Shown here: piece by piece, positions 1-15,654 of the stretch
Position numbering within the stretch: the first letter of the stretch is position 1
Layout: every line of letters begins with the position of its first letter
DNA from: Cercis canadensis
Taxonomy: Eukaryota > Streptophyta > Magnoliopsida > Fabales > Fabaceae
Assembly (NCBI GenBank): GCA_003255065.1
Contig: QAOA01006130.1
Span: 31,296 to 95,295 of the forward strand
Length of the DNA: 64,000 bases
Direction: 5' to 3'
The notes under the pieces: model-generated
What the model was told of the DNA's origin: nothing
The model's input: only the letters and a program-made list of their open reading frames with translations
Databases searched by the model: none
Program-made: the position numbers and the translations under genes

Positions 1-3000
1 TCTCTCTCTCTCTATGTTTTCCCAATATTTTTGAAGGTCAGAGAACGATATATAGAGAGAGAAGGGAAAAGAGAGAGAAACTGCTTTTCTCTAGTAAGGA
101 CTCCCATATGCCTCTCAATCTCTCTCCCTACGTTCACCGAAATCAGTCTGGAAGAGGGCAAAAGGAAAAGGAATACTACAGTGAAGAATATATGTAGCTG
201 GATAATACCCTCTGTCTTCGCCAAAATAACATAACGGGGATGAGTCTCATCTCATGAGTCATCACCCTTATTTATTTTTCATTTAATTTTATCAAACAAA
301 AAATTTCAATGGAATTAATTTTAATCCATAATAGTGAGAAAAAAAAAGTTTACACAGTCATATTTTTTTGGTACTTAAGATAAAAAAAAGAAAGAAAACT
401 ACTAAAACCTACTAAACATAACTTTATTCTATCTGCCATTATAGTGTGAGATAATTTTGTAAGAAGAAACATTTAAATTTTTATTTCTTTCCTGTTGAGA
501 GTTGTATTTAATCATTCGCACAATGATTAGATTTTCTTAGGATGTGAATAATTTTCACATACTATTTTCTTCTCAACATAATTAGAATATAATCAACGGT
601 GACACAGATTAAGAAAATTGTTAAAAGCTTTACTCTCATCCTTAATTTAATACTTTAGTACTTTCCTGTTTAATGATAATACATAGAGTTTTACACCAAT
701 TTCCTTTTTTGTAATATGATTATCAAGCACAAAATTATTTATAGAATTTAATTTTGATTCATTGCAAAGTAAGTGAATCATATTTTATCAATATTAAAAT
801 ATATCTGTTCAATAAATAGTATGTAGGGTTTTGCAATATTAAATAGTAAAATAGGTATGTTGCTGGACCCATATTCGATCATGTCATGTTTCTAAGATTT
901 GAGCCGTCTATTTTATTAAAATTTATTTGATCCATTAAAATACATTAATATTTAATTGTTGAAATGAGTTTTAATGAAATGTACGATTTAAATATGAGCA
1001 ACATAACTCAAGTGACATGACCAAATCCTAATACGTATGTTGCCACACATAGAATTTAATGTTGATTCATTGCACAGTTAGTAAATCGTATACTATCAAT
1101 ATTAAAATGTGTATATAATTTTGGTCCACATACCGTATAAAAGAGTTTTACATAATTATTAAACTATGTATTACCATACATGAAACAACAATTAAAAGCA
1201 TTTACGGTGAATAAATTTTTTAATTATTTTATTAATGTAGCACTTTTTTATTTAATGATAATATATAAAATTTTACACCATTGCATCAACTTTTAACTTA
1301 AGATATATTTATTAAATAATTCAAATAAATAAATTACCATTACAAAAAACATCATAATCTCATCCATATAGGTTTGACAATTATACCAATAGAATCATGA
1401 TTTTTGCTTTTTTAAATAGTGACCATTCACCTCCATGAGAGTGGTCCTTCATATCAGAGGTTTTAAAGTTGTTTGTTTGTGTCAACAACTTTTTCTTCTC
1501 CCAACCAAAGAATTTAATTGGTAAAAAATGGAAAACAATATTTATGATGGAATAATATAATGAATGAGGCATGTCTTATAAAAACATTTATACATATTTA
1601 TTTAAAAAAAATTAACCATTATGTCAACTGTTTTACTCATATAATAATATATACGATATAAACTCATTCATCGTATGTTCCTTTTTTTTTAAAAATAAAA
1701 TCAGATTGAATAGTAATATTGAGTAGAATATGGAAGGACTTTTTAGTTTTTATTTTAAAAAGATCTGAGAAACAATTTTTCTGAAAAAATGACGAAATTA
1801 ATTTTCATAGTATTTTTATTTTTTTAAAAAAAATTGATCACCAAACTGTAGTTGTTTCTCTCATTATTCACGAATTTTTAGAGTACCTAATACAAAAAAA
1901 AATAAAAATGATATACATAAATATTATTTGTAACTCAACAATTTTACAAATTGTATTGTACAATGAAAATTTTCATTACCTAAACACAAAAAGATAACAA
2001 TCTTTTAGTGATAAGAAGGCATGTTCCATGCTTAAGGGAATACTTAATTAATATGCCCACCAATTGATGATAGATGGTCCATAGTCAATTACAAAAAGTT
2101 TAGAATGATAAAAATACTTATGCCAAACATGATTAAATTTTGGCACTGAGATCAGAGTTTATGGGTTATATGTTTGAATCTAGAGTCGTAGCTAAAAGTA
2201 GTAAAAAATCATGATTAAATTTTGTTTAGTGATTTTGGAAATGAAAAGGAGGCTCTTTTTTCTTTTCCCAAAGTTCTCCCATCCATTTTATTGAGTGTAT
2301 TAAGGAAACTCTTGTTGGTGACTCAATGAGACCACTGCTCAAAAAGGGAGAAGAAAAATCCAATAAAGGATAGGATCCACACACTAGAAAAACAACAAAG
2401 GGAATAGAAAGTTGATTCCTTTTTGTTGCTAAACATAACAAATAAAAAATGAAAAATCTTCTATTGGGTGAATAGGTGAAAGCTGATCTGGGTAAGGAAG
2501 GAATAAAGTATACACCCACTAACATTCAACATATTCCTACCTTGATGCCTCTATTAGATGGAAGAGCTTTATAGGAGCCTGTTTAATGGATATAATCCCT
2601 GTTTTAAGATTACAAGCATCTAATGGTTTATAATTCAATTTCAAATCAGCCACATGGTTCATCTATAATCCCCTATTTGCTCAAAAAGGAGTTGATGGGG
2701 TGAGTGGTCTTGATTTTCTAACAAGTACCCACAATTAATTTTGGGTAAAATCTGATGGATGCCTCTAACTGTCACCAAATTTTCAGGTTGGTGCATTGTA
2801 CAATAAAATGATTAAATATACTGAGTTATATGGTTATCATATATAAAATATATGATTATTGTGTTAGGTATAAGATTATTGGGTTCAATAATCATATAAT
2901 GTATATAGTAGCCGCATCTACATACATTAGACATAATAACCACATAACTGGAAGAATATTTTGGTCATTATATTGTGTGATGCCCATGTGTCAACAAATA

Positions 3001-3427
3001 TTCAACATCTCAAACTACAAATTCTTTTTCCCATGATTATTTGTAATAATATTGTTATATACTCATTGTGTAATAAATTATAATCATTTGTTATAATGTG
3101 GTCAAATAAATAAATAAATAAAATTATTTTTAATTTCTCACACTGTGGTGTCTTTGTACCTCTCAACTACCATGCTTTCTAAGATGAAAAGGTGACCATC
3201 ATCTTGACAATGAGGAATGCCTTTAACAGATTCTGCAGCTGCTCAAATGAATAAAGGGCACAAGGTCCTCAAAATTCTGTAATGCAGATAAGTCTAAGCA
3301 TTCGCCATGCATGCGTGAGAGAGAGAGAGAGGTTTCTAAGGAAACATAAATATGTTTGCGAGAATTATCAAAGAGGAAAGTTAAAGAGAATCTCCTTTAA
3401 AAATAGAAAATTGATAAAAAAAAAAAA
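1..3427. other. gene-free AT-rich stretch
   Basis: No open frame here resembles a known protein, and I see no splice-linked set of exons. The first bases are a CT microsatellite, and a GA run lies near 3317-3331. One short SINE-like copy (2143-2209) is listed separately. The rest is AT-rich spacer with poly-A and poly-T runs. Confidence 0.6.
2143..2209 (+). mobile_element. short tRNA-derived SINE-like copy
   Basis: The body matches the 3' half of the SINE-like copies near 19.7 kb, including the core 'agtcgtagc' and an A-rich tail. It is bounded by a perfect 15-bp direct repeat (2128-2142 and 2210-2224, beginning catgattaaa), which reads as a target-site duplication. The body is only 67 bp, so it is 5'-truncated or diverged. 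Confidence 0.6.
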
Positions 3428-4427
3428 AAAACACAATATCCACCGATAGTGGTTACTCTATTGTTTGTTTCTGGTTTTGAATTTTTTTTTATCTTTCTTT
3501 TTTGATAAGTCTCCCAATATGTTTCTACAAGAGTGGACCTTGACATGGCAGATGACATATTTGATATGATGCATCATTTTCCACTTCACTGATGGCGTCA
3601 CATATTTGCACTACAAATAAATTGAGGAGACTTTTTCTTGGATATGAGGCAATGCACTATAACTTAAGGTAACATTTATTTATACACTTACTGCAACTAT
3701 AACTTGCATTTATTTGGGCAATACAATCAGAATTTCAATTAGCATAAAACTTATACAAATAGAGAGTGTGAATTCAAATCTAATGAATTGATTGAGCCAA
3801 AAAATTGCCTCTCTAAAGAGGCCCTTCACTGAATAAGAAATTGTATAGATTTATACCAAAGATCAGAGAGGGGGAAAAATTGATTCATAGCTGTTCTCTT
3901 CATTAGATCAAGCAGCTTTTACTGTCTTNAAACACAATATCCACCGATAGTGGTTACTCTATTGTTTGTTTCTGGTTTTGAATTTTTTTTTATCTTTCTT
4001 TTTTGATAATTCTCCCAATATGTTTCTACAAGAGTGGACCTTGACATGGCAGATGACATATTTGATATGATGCATCATTTTCCAATTCACTGATGGCGTC
4101 ACATATTTGCACTACAAATAAATTGAGGAGACTTTTTCTTGGATATGAGGCAATGCACTATAACTTAAGGTAACATTTATTTATACACTTACTGCAACTA
4201 TAACTTGCATTTATTTGGGCAATACAATCAGAATTTCAATTAGCATAAAACTTATACAAATAGAGAGTGTGAATTCAAATCTAATGAATTGATTGAGCCA
4301 AAAAATTGCCTCTCTGAAGAGGCCCTTCACTGAATAAGAAATTGTATAGATTTATACCAAAGATCAGAGGGGGAAAAATTGATTCATAGCTGTTCTCTTC
4401 ATTAGATCAAGCAGCTTTTACTGTCTT
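3428..4427. repeat. about 500-bp direct duplication around a lone N at 3929
   Basis: Bases 3428-3928 recur almost unchanged at 3930-4427, with a handful of substitutions and a 2-base indel. The only separator is one 'n'. The repeat includes the last codons and the 3' flank of the OPA3-like gene, so that 3' end appears twice. This looks like two overlapping contig ends joined without merging. Confidence 0.85.
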
Positions 4428-7400
4428 TGTGTTTTCTGCATTAGCCTGTCTGAAATTGAGTACACCACTGAGTCCTCGTCCCCTGGCTAGCTGTTCCAGT
4501 TCTTGAAGTCTATTCTTAAGAAGGTCTACTTGTTCCGCCAAGTCTTCGTTTCTTTGCCGCATTGCCTGAACAAGAATGAACAGGAGTTAATGGATTATGA
4601 ACTTTAGACAAATTGGTAAGTTTTCTGAGTTAGCATGGATTGGGAGGACGCAAAATATAGAATATACAAAGTTGTTTATAGTGGTTTGATATTTCAGGAC
4701 AAGAAGAAAACAAATTGCCAGGAAAGATTATCATAATCTGCATTTCTTTTAACAGTAACCAACCTTGCCACTGTCCAACCACAGCTTTTCTATGATAGAC
4801 CGTCTAGTGCAAGCAACTTTTAAATTGCCACACCATTCCCAAATTCAGCATAACCATTAATTTAAGCATCCCAAATAGAGTTCTAAAAAGAAAAACGCAT
4901 CAAAAGCATTATGCAATCTTTAAGCAACAATAATGCAATTAGGAATTGGAGGCACCAACCGGGGAATATAGGGATCGATTCTATTTCAAAGACTGAAAAA
5001 GTTAGTGATGCTGTATCATGTTGTCTAGACGCTTTTACTTCTTCAAACATGAGGCCCTATGCATAATAACCTATCACAACCTCAGTTCAGTTCCTCTAGA
5101 AAGTAACTTTTAATTCACAAGGTGATACTAGGTAAACAACTCAGCTACTTTCACTTGGGTAATACAAGGTGAAGTTATAAATAGTTGAACTTGAAGCATA
5201 TTCTTCCCTGTTTATCTGGAAGCTTAACAGGTCAAAACAAATTTTTATACAATTATACGCTCCAGAAGTATTTGCTCTTCAGAAAAAAGTGTCAATAGTC
5301 CTCCAATAATAGCAAGGCTACTCAAAAAAATATCCAAATGTTCCATCTGGTCAAATTGTTTCAGGTTAAAAAATTATTAACAGGTTAGGACTTAGAAACA
5401 TATTTAGCAAGAAACTATTAGGGATGGTAAAAAGAATGGTGGAGATGTCGCATCCTTCAGATCATAAGAGGGGAACAGATCATATATGTTCAGCATAGAT
5501 GCATGACAAGATAATTCAAGGTAAGAAAAATAATACATAAACAAAAGAAAAGAGATATCTTGAAGAGAGGAGGCCTTTATAGTTATTTTCATGGCTATTA
5601 TACTCAACAGACATATTCAGAGCCAAACGATATACTAAAACAAATACACAAGAGAAGGGAGGGAGGGAGGAGAGGGGGGGGGNNNGAGAGAGGAAACATA
5701 ATATGTACAGTATCGGGTAAACTATAAGTGTACCAGTTGACTATTGCTACATTACCTCCAACTCTCCCTTGCGCAGCTCCTCCTTTCTTGCGTCAGATCT
5801 AGCACTTCTTTGTACCTCAAAGATCAAGAGAACTCCTGCAACCTATGAATATAAAAAATTGGGCAGAGGAACAAACATTGAGAAAAAGTCTTCATGTGTG
5901 TATATAGACAAGTTGTTTTTAGTGCAGACATGTAAAATGATTCATATTCTCACATCCTGTGTATAATGGTCAATAAACTCACAATAGAGTTTTCAGTTTT
6001 TTGGTGGTTGTCAAATTAGCGACAATATTAATAAACTTTAATTATTAGTGCCTTCATACATGGATTTATTTTTATTGTCTTAGTTGAAGAAATGTGTTAA
6101 AGGGCGTTTTCAAAATAAATTTAATAGTTCAACCGTACCCTACCATGAAAATACTCTCATAAAGGTGAAATCTCCACAAATGTTATTAAAATCATTATGG
6201 AAATTCATAGCTTCACTTCATCAGAGCTTCTTAGCTCTTTTTTCCTTTTAAATGCTAAAAAGAACAAAGTTCTTTACTCAATTTACTGAAAAGAAATATT
6301 TGAGATATCAACCACTAGTAGGAAAACAGGTCTTAATAAGTCACATTGCCTCAATGCCAAACCTCAGTAATCAATGGCAATGTTTGTGTCTTACAAGCAC
6401 AGACAGAAAGGAAAATAGCAGAACTTCACTATTTTGAGTGTTTATGGCTTAAGCAAGAGTTTGAAATTACATAGTGATTAAAATCATATTCATAGCTGGT
6501 TTGGTGCAAGTGCAACACATTCAGACACAGATTTGTTTACTGATTCCTATTTCACAGATTAATCTTATATTTTGCATATATCTTGCTTTAAGTGAAGGGA
6601 TATAATTTCCAGCATAGATGAAAATGCATATCTTCTATGAACGATCACATATACTAAAAACAAATTTAGTAAATTTCACAAGTAAATACATAGTACCGTG
6701 AAGACAAAGACTTCTCCAATAAGATCTACAGCAGCTTGAATTGCCTTTTCCTCATTCAAAGGGCGAATCTCAACATCTGTTGCATGACTGTAGATGCGCC
6801 TTTGCATTCTTGTTTGGATTCGATGATTAGTCTGTTCCCAATAATCAAGAATCAAAATCATGAGAAAAGATGTTAGTGTCCTTCAGGTCTTCAAGTCCAA
6901 ACTCTAAAGAGCCAACTGCAGAACAATACATAACATAAACATGCACATAAAAAGGATTAATTTTCATAACATAAATGGAACAGCATTCTTCCCTATGGAA
7001 TGTAGAAGCATAATAGTTAACCCAAGCCAGAAGCATCATCAAAGTTCTACTCATTGGCAAAAGAGTAAGATGAATAGTATGCTATTGTAGCAAAACTTTG
7101 ACATCTCTGATGTGCTCACAGTATTAAACTCATAATAACAGAATAAATACACCAAAGATTCCATACGTCAGAATTCAGATATAAGGTACTCATATAGAAA
7201 ATCATACAGGCAAGAAAAGTTGAAGGCTCAACATTTTACTGGCATTCCTCTAATATCATAGGACAAAGAACTTCTGGCACTAAAAACATTAAACCATAAA
7301 TTTGAAAATTTAGTATGAATTTCATATCTTTTCAAAATAATGGGTAATACCAGACCAAGTTTGTTTCATCAAGGTAATTGCATATATTCAGAATATCACT

Positions 7401-7979
7401 TTCTTGATTGTTTATGAGGAAATTATCAGCTCAACCATGTTACATCTATTGAAAATGTTAGGAACTATTCCAACCCAAAAGGTTAACCTGTTAGTGAAGG
7501 CTCAAGAATGGTTTTATATCTAACAGAAAACTATTAGAAGGACAAGGCCATGAGAAGCACAGCCAATGCAGCAACCCCCATTTGCATCCTTTGTACCATT
7601 AAGTTCTAAAATAGTACGTACCAAGTAGTATACACCCAGCTAACACAAACTCTACAACACCTTCCAAACTTGTGGTACTATGAAATTTCAAACTTTAGAA
7701 GCACAAAATTTGCAATGCTTCAAAGGCAATACCTCAGTGATTATTATAAATCAATAACAACAACATAAACAGAATCAAACAAAAATAATCCCCGATACAT
7801 CGAGTAATGACCTTTCCTATTCTATGTGAAATGGGATCACAAAGTGGTACCTGGGCGATGTCCATGATGATTTGACGGAACCTGGGGTGAATAGCAGCCT
7901 GGTGCTTGAGCCTATTGGCAACGGGTTTGCTAAGGGTTTTCAAGACGAGCGTTCCTAGCTTCAAAAGCGGGAGAACCAT
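4407..7979 (-). CDS. OPA3-like mitochondrial protein
   Basis: Exons on the minus strand are 7979-7851, 6831-6697, 5842-5756 and 4565-4407. All introns are GT-AG and phase 0, and they join to a 169-residue protein starting MVLPLLKLGTLVLKTLSKP. Plant OPA3-like proteins share this N-terminus, the middle VEIRPLNEEKAIQAA motif and a C-terminal coiled coil that runs into ELEQLARGRGLSGVLNF. The family (Pfam OPA3) is linked to the mitochondrial inner membrane, and human OPA3 is mutated in optic atrophy; the plant role is unclear. The third exon encodes a short hydrophobic stretch (VAGVLLIF) before the charged coiled coil. Length agrees with the family. The third intron contains an 'nnn' gap in a G-rich run at 5683-5685. 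The last codons are repeated upstream of the N at 3929 by the assembly duplication. Confidence 0.9.
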
Positions 7980-8938
7980 AACTATACGATCCGATCTTAA
8001 AGAACAGATTTTTGAACTAGAATGGGCACGGAATGCTCAAAGTTGGGTCTCTAAGAGCTGAACGAATCCGACTCGAAATGGGTCAGAATGAATATAGCAG
8101 TGCGAATTGCTGATTGACTGGTTCTGAAGCTGGGTTTCTTGATGAAGACGACAAGAAGAGGGGGCGAAGCGTGGGGAGAAAGGAGTACGAGTCATAGAGA
8201 TAAGTGGGTAGTTGAAAATTCAGAAGTGTTTATGGAGATTTAGATAAAGAATAGGAGCTTCCACGAAATTGATGGGAGTATTGCGGATTCGGTTTCTGAT
8301 TGCTGAGAGTCATTTCTCTATGGCTTCATTGGCTTGGCTTCGTTGACTTCCTATCTGTCCGGACGGCTGGGAAAAGTGATGCAGAGAAAGAACCGAAAGC
8401 CATAAAAAAGAAACCTTTAGGGGTTGGTTTCGATTTTAGACTAAATACGAAATTGAATTAACCATTCTTAATTTTCAGTTTTATAACATTACAAACCCAA
8501 TTATTTATATACTTGATAAAAGAGCACAAAAACTTCAAATTGATTTGAAGGTTTGGGAAGATTATGCATACTTGATTTGAGGTTTGGGATTGTGATAGTT
8601 TGAGGGGTTTCACAATGTACAAAAGTAACACAACCAATTAATCATAGGGTTAACATATATCTTTATCTGAGAATGCTATAAAACTATCATTGTTGATGTT
8701 GTAACTTGTGAGTCTATTCAATGACCAGAGAGAGATTCACTACGAGTTGTGGACGATTTAGAGCTGTTGGGAGCCTAGAAATCTAGAATTATTGTGATAT
8801 GAGCTCCAAGAGGTTGGAGGAAATGCCTTTCTCTCCCTTCCCCTTGCCTTGCTAGCTACTACTTTTGGTGCTAAGTTAGTTGCTAGCAGAGTTGGCTTCG
8901 AGATTCCATCATTGCTCATTGGAATTAAGCAATACAAT
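7980..8938. other. OPA3 upstream region and spacer
   Basis: The first 450 bases are less AT-rich and probably hold the promoter and 5' leader of the OPA3-like gene, which reads leftward. No clear TATA box could be fixed. I see no gene in the remainder. Confidence 0.4.
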
Positions 8939-9450
8939 TAGAGGTGTGAAATTGGGTTGGACCTGTTAAGTTGATTCGACCCGTCATGTAAATAAGATGG
9001 GTTGGGTTCATATAATTTAGGCATGTTTAAAAGCATGTTATTTTAGCCCACCCCGTTTGGGTTGCTGGTTAAGATGAGTCGTGTTGACCTGTTAGGTTTG
9101 TTTGTTTTTTTTTAAAAAAAAAAAAAAGAAGAAGATAAATTAGGAATTCCTAATTAAAATCACCAAATCGTTGAATATGAACTTTGTCTTAAAGAGCTAA
9201 ATCCTTAGTCTTTTGCTATCATATGTCATTTTGACTATTACAACTCAATCATGCATCCATTCTACATCAAATTTAATGCATTGTTGTTGTTGTTATTTTT
9301 TTTTTTAAATAGTTTTGGTGGGTTGGCCGCCTAACCCATAGCTCAAAGTAGGTTGGGTTGGGTTGGGTTAAGGTTTCCTAAGCCCGCCCCACTCCGTTTG
9401 TTGACAGGTTGAGACGAGTCAGGGCGGGCCAGCTCGTTTTGACAACTCTA
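8939..9450. mobile_element. non-autonomous hAT-type element (512 bp)
   Basis: The ends are an imperfect inverted repeat: left tagaggtgtgaaa, right tttgacaactcta, which reads tagagttgtcaaa when reversed. It is flanked by 8-bp direct repeats with one mismatch, aatacaat (8931-8938) and agtacaat (9451-9458). An 8-bp target duplication with TAG(A/G)GGTGT-type ends is the hAT signature. The interior is rich in gggttggg and cccaaccc-type motifs and has no coding capacity, so it would depend on a transposase elsewhere. Confidence 0.8.
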
Positions 9451-11230
<1,780 letters not shown>

Positions 11231-12128
11231 GACCGCGGTTTGGTCTGTATAGTAGTGATTTTAGTGGTAGTGTTGATGTGGCATGAAAGTTTTAATCTTT
11301 GAAGCTTTTTGTGAGAATGCCATGTAAGCGTTTCATCAATGGAATTAGATATTTTGTTCCCATGTCAATTTAATTTCTCAATTTCTTCTGAAGCATTTGT
11401 GAGATTGAAGATCATTTAGATTTGATGAGAAATCAATCCCCTAGTAAATTACCTCTTGTGGTCATAAATAGTGTGAAGTCATAAACTTTGGTCTTAATTC
11501 CGAATGTTTTCTTCAATTAGATTTGTGGGTTTATTTATGGGCATTTTGAAAAGAAAAAATCTGGAATGTTTTACCGTAAGTGTTGAAGGTGTTGTTGAGC
11601 TTCTATACTGAGAATTAGGTGCGCATAATGGTCAAGGATATAAACAAAATCCCATAAGAAACATTGATTAATAGCCAGATAGGAAGGAACTATATTATAT
11701 TACAGGTTCAGCAAGTATTCTATTGTGTTTCCGGTGAGAAATTGAAGCTAAGTAGCAGGCATTTGGTTCAGTTGGTATCGCTGTTGAACTATTGAATTTG
11801 AATTGAGCCTGCTTAGAATGCAATAAAGCATATTTCTGGTAGAATGAAACGTACAATTTAGACAAATCTTTAGAGTATACAATGTGATTGCATTGCTTTA
11901 TGCTAGGTAGAAAACTTGAACCAGGTTTGGGTTTAAACCCGAATTTGACAATTTTGCTTTCCTAATAAAATCTGCATAAGCCAAAAATAGAGTAAGAAGA
12001 TGCGAACCAGCAGGTAGACTATTCTTTCCAGAAGCATTCTTTTTTGCTTTTTTCTTTCTGAAAGGTAAAAGAACGAGTTAACTGTTGAGAGCTCAAAGAA
12101 TATTTATATATTAGTATTGTCTTGGTCT
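11231..12128. other. 3' flank of H3 and spacer
   Basis: The H3 transcript must end here, but I cannot fix the poly-A site. I see no gene between the H3 stop and the last exon of the glucanase on the opposite strand. The two genes converge. Confidence 0.5.
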
Positions 12129-13705
12129 TCAGAGAGTCACGCTAGGGAACTTGCAGGATTCCCGACCTGATCAATAAGCCAATTCTCCAAAACATTAACA
12201 CAGAAGCTGGAAGTTAAGAACTTGAAACTATAAAGAAATAAAGTAACAGAGAAAACTCACTTGGATTTCTGGTTGTTTGCTCAGCTAGTCCATTGAAGTA
12301 ACAGGTTGCTCCTTGACTTTTAAACTTTGCCCAATAAGAGCTAAACGCATAACTTGCATGCCAAGTCACCGAAACTGGCTCATAACACTCCTTTCCTGGT
12401 GCAAGTGCTTCACAAGTCGCATTCCCTTCACCACAGGCGAAAGACAAAGCAGCAGCCAACTCCGTCAGGTTTGCTCCTCTTACTGCCACACACCACACCT
12501 TCCCTTTGTATGGTACATTGTTCTCTGCTGCTGGTAATGGCGCAAAATCTGACATTGCCCTGCTTCCTGTTAAGTCAATTTCATAAATTGGTGTCCCATT
12601 TGGGTGCAATAAGCCCCAATGTCGCTCTGTTCCCGGGCCGGGCTTCTGGTTTTCATCAAACAGTGAGAAGATGAAGGTGGGAATTGCAACACCTGGGCGA
12701 GCCGGGGTCCCGATGGGTGGTTTTGCAGTCATTTTTTGGATGAGATTGCGGTTATATGTAGCTGCATTGAAGATGTTTGCTCCAGGTTCTGCCATGTCAC
12801 CTGAATTAGGCCATCCGGTTTCGGAAATTAGGAGGCGGATGTTGGGGTAGCCGAGTTTTGACATGGCGAAGATAAGGGAATCAAGCATTTGATCTAACAA
12901 ATTAGTGTAGATTAAGCCAGTACCAGGGTCAATTACGCTTGAATTTCCCCTGAAGAGAGCAAAATCAAGGCTAATGCTGTAGGGGTTTGATGACCATGGG
13001 AAATAAGGGTACACATCAATGAAGAAAAAGGATTTGGTTCTGTTTAAGAACCTAAGCATTGGTTTCATCACAGTGTCTCTTATGTCAGATCTGAATCTCC
13101 CATTTGATGGTGGGAATGATGATTGTAGGACATCCATTGCTAAAGGGGTGCCAACTTTGACATCTGTGATGTTTTGAACTTCGAGGGATTTCTTGATCCT
13201 TCTCATGGCAGGGACAAGATCATGCCACATTTGGTGAGCTTGTTCTGTGTAGTAGCTGAGGATTTCATTGCCAACAAGTAGGAAGCGAATCCAGGTTTCG
13301 GGGTAGTAGGGAAGGACATTGTTCCTAACCCATTCATCAGCTATGCTCTGGTTTGCAGCAATGCCTGAGATTTCATGGTTTGCAACCATAATAGAGACTT
13401 GGAGTTTAGTAGAGGATAGGAGTCCCAAGATTTCTGGGTTGGCATCATAGAGCTTAACGACCCGCGCATTCATTGTTGTTAGTAGCTCAATGGATTGGTG
13501 TGGAGAGGGGAGATTGTTCCCTAGTTGGCCATAGTTTACCCCAATTTTGCTTGATTTTTCTGCTCCTGTTGAATAAGAAAGCAATGGCATTGTTTAGTGC
13601 AGAAAATAATATAAAGAAGCAAAAATGAAGAACTGAACGTTTCCTAGTTTAAGACTTACTTGATAATGAAAGTATAGAGAAGAGAAAGATAGCTAAAAGA
13701 ACCAT
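12129..13705 (-). CDS. secreted beta-1,3-glucanase, GH17 with C-terminal X8 domain
   Basis: Three minus-strand exons (13705-13660, 13565-12261, 12166-12129) join to 462 residues. Exon 1 encodes the signal peptide (MVLLAIFLFSILSLS), which is lost if one starts inside exon 2. Residues about 23-345 form a glycoside hydrolase family 17 domain that cuts beta-1,3-glucan such as callose in the wall. It carries the proton donor Glu116 in VGNEIL and the nucleophile Glu264 in LLISETGWP. From about residue 373 (WCVA) comes an X8/CBM43 glucan-binding domain. Its last cysteine (ESCKF) is supplied only by the 38-base exon 3. The protein stops six residues later, so there is no GPI signal. If the last intron were retained, the end would be a hydrophobic tail (SLLLYFFIV) and the last cysteine would be missing. 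A TATA-like run lies near 13871-13888. Confidence 0.93.
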
Positions 13706-13909
13706 TTCTGCAATTTTGTGCCAATGCCTCAATGGAATGGTTTCTTGAGGAAGTTAGTTAATTTTGTAAAGGGAAAAGGAAGAGTGAGATTAAGAGTATT
13801 TAGAAGTATGAATTTATAGAAATGAAATTGGAGACTAAAAATCATAGTTGCTCCAAGCAAGAAAGTGTCTATATATATATATATATAGTAAGGATCTTTA
13901 TGAGGGTAT

Positions 13910-15545
13910 CAAAAAATAAGAGAATATTTTGTTCACTATTGAGTAGAGCAAGGAAAGAAGCAGCAGTAAAGAATGATTACAACTAATGCATGACTTGCAA
14001 AGTTATCCATTACAAGGCTTTTAAATCATAAAAGAAGTTAAAAGGCAAGGGTATGATTATGAGCTTTCTTTGCTTCTTGAAGAAATTTGAACTGTTTTCT
14101 CATCTATAATATTTCAAGAAAGGTAGTTAAGTTGGTCACAAACTTGAGAATAAGTGGACAGAACCACTAATTTATGGGACTAATGAATGGTGTCATGTGT
14201 AACCTGTGAAATAGGGAGATTATTTGACAGTGCAACAATTTGATAGCACCCAATTTTGTTCTAAACTAACCCACATTATGCAATTCATGGTCTATTTTTG
14301 CCCCTTGATAAATGGTCTTCATGCAATTAGATAAAGTAGCTATAAATATCATATCCATTTTAGTTTTAAAATGCAAAACAAGCACAATAATAAAAAGTTC
14401 TTCAATGGTGAAGCTCTTGGGTGGTGAGAGATGAAGTTGGTAAGATCTCTTATTGATGAGAAATGATGCTTACACCTCAGAGACATAATACAATATTAGG
14501 AGGAATATTCAATCTAAGTGATAAAAAAAAAGAAAATTTTATGATACTACATGTGTATGTCATATTACACTTATGTGATAAGCATACATAATTTTTATAT
14601 TTTATTTAATATAAAATTAATTTATCTTATTTTTTCAAATAAACTTAAAAATAATTAATTTGTACACATGTTATTTACATATTAATTATTCTTATATAAT
14701 ATAACATACAACAAAATATCTAAAAAAATTTGCTAAAAAAAGTTTGGCGAATTTAAGATTTTCTCTAAATTTTTTGTGAATTTTAAAATTATAATTATAT
14801 CTTAAATTAATTTCTTGCTTAGCCAACCATTATTGAGTACTGACTAAAATTTTAGGCTTTCCATGTACAAGGAGTCATCAAACTTTTCCTTTTCTTCTGT
14901 TGTTCACACTGAGACTTTAGGATACCATGCTATTGAGTTGCCCTCTTTGTCCCTTATAATGATAACAATTCAAAAATAAATTTTAACTGAAATTTCTAAT
15001 TGTTGGATTATTTGAACTAAGCTCATGTATTAATTAAAAAAAAAAGGTCATGAACTTAATTTTAAGTATTTAAACATTAAAAATAAAAATATAAGAAGTA
15101 AGAGTGAATTGAATGGAATTTTTATTTTATTTCAATAAAATTTTGAAAGAAATAATGTGAAAACGAAGGAATATAAGAGGGATACACATATTTGCATAGT
15201 GAATCACATGTGGTCTTCCATGGGCCTAATAAAGTTAAGATATTTAATGGTATAGGCAAGTAGATTCAAATATAGGATGTGTATTTGCTTAAAATTGCCC
15301 AGAGAAATTATCACGCAACTGTGATCAAGTCTTAATCTCAATCGTTGATTAAGAGTCAAAACCATAAGAAACGACGTGGTTGGGTTTATTAAATCTCAAC
15401 CGTTGATCTCTTTTATTGTTGATATTTAATCTCAGCCATGAGATATGTCAAACGGGGCGTTTTATTTAGGGAGTGCGTTTTCAAATGAATCTTTGCCATA
15501 TCAGATGTCGACATAGTCACTTAACAGTATCACATCAGTTTTAAC
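13910..15545. repeat. duplicated spacer, copy A
   Basis: This 1.64-kb block recurs in the same orientation at about 24265-25925 with high identity and small indels. It lies immediately upstream of the glucanase gene and about 2.6 kb before the first methyltransferase. Both copies include the same AT-rich MITE (about 14530-14735 here), so the MITE inserted before the duplication. Confidence 0.9.
14530..14735. mobile_element. AT-rich MITE family member
   Basis: The ends carry motifs like atgatactacatg and agtatgtcata. The core is a run of 'taaatttatttgaaaaaataaaataaa' type, given here only as a pattern. The same layout recurs at about 15655-15873, 24890-25090, 52612-52800 and 58935-59160. There is no coding content. 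Confidence 0.55.
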
Positions 15546-15654
15546 GTCACACCTCGTCACCTCATTAACGGGGTTGATTGCTGATGCTCGGAAAGACTGA
15601 AATTACTATATATACTTAAAAAAAAATTGTTTTCCCGTATGTAAGATTGTTTAT

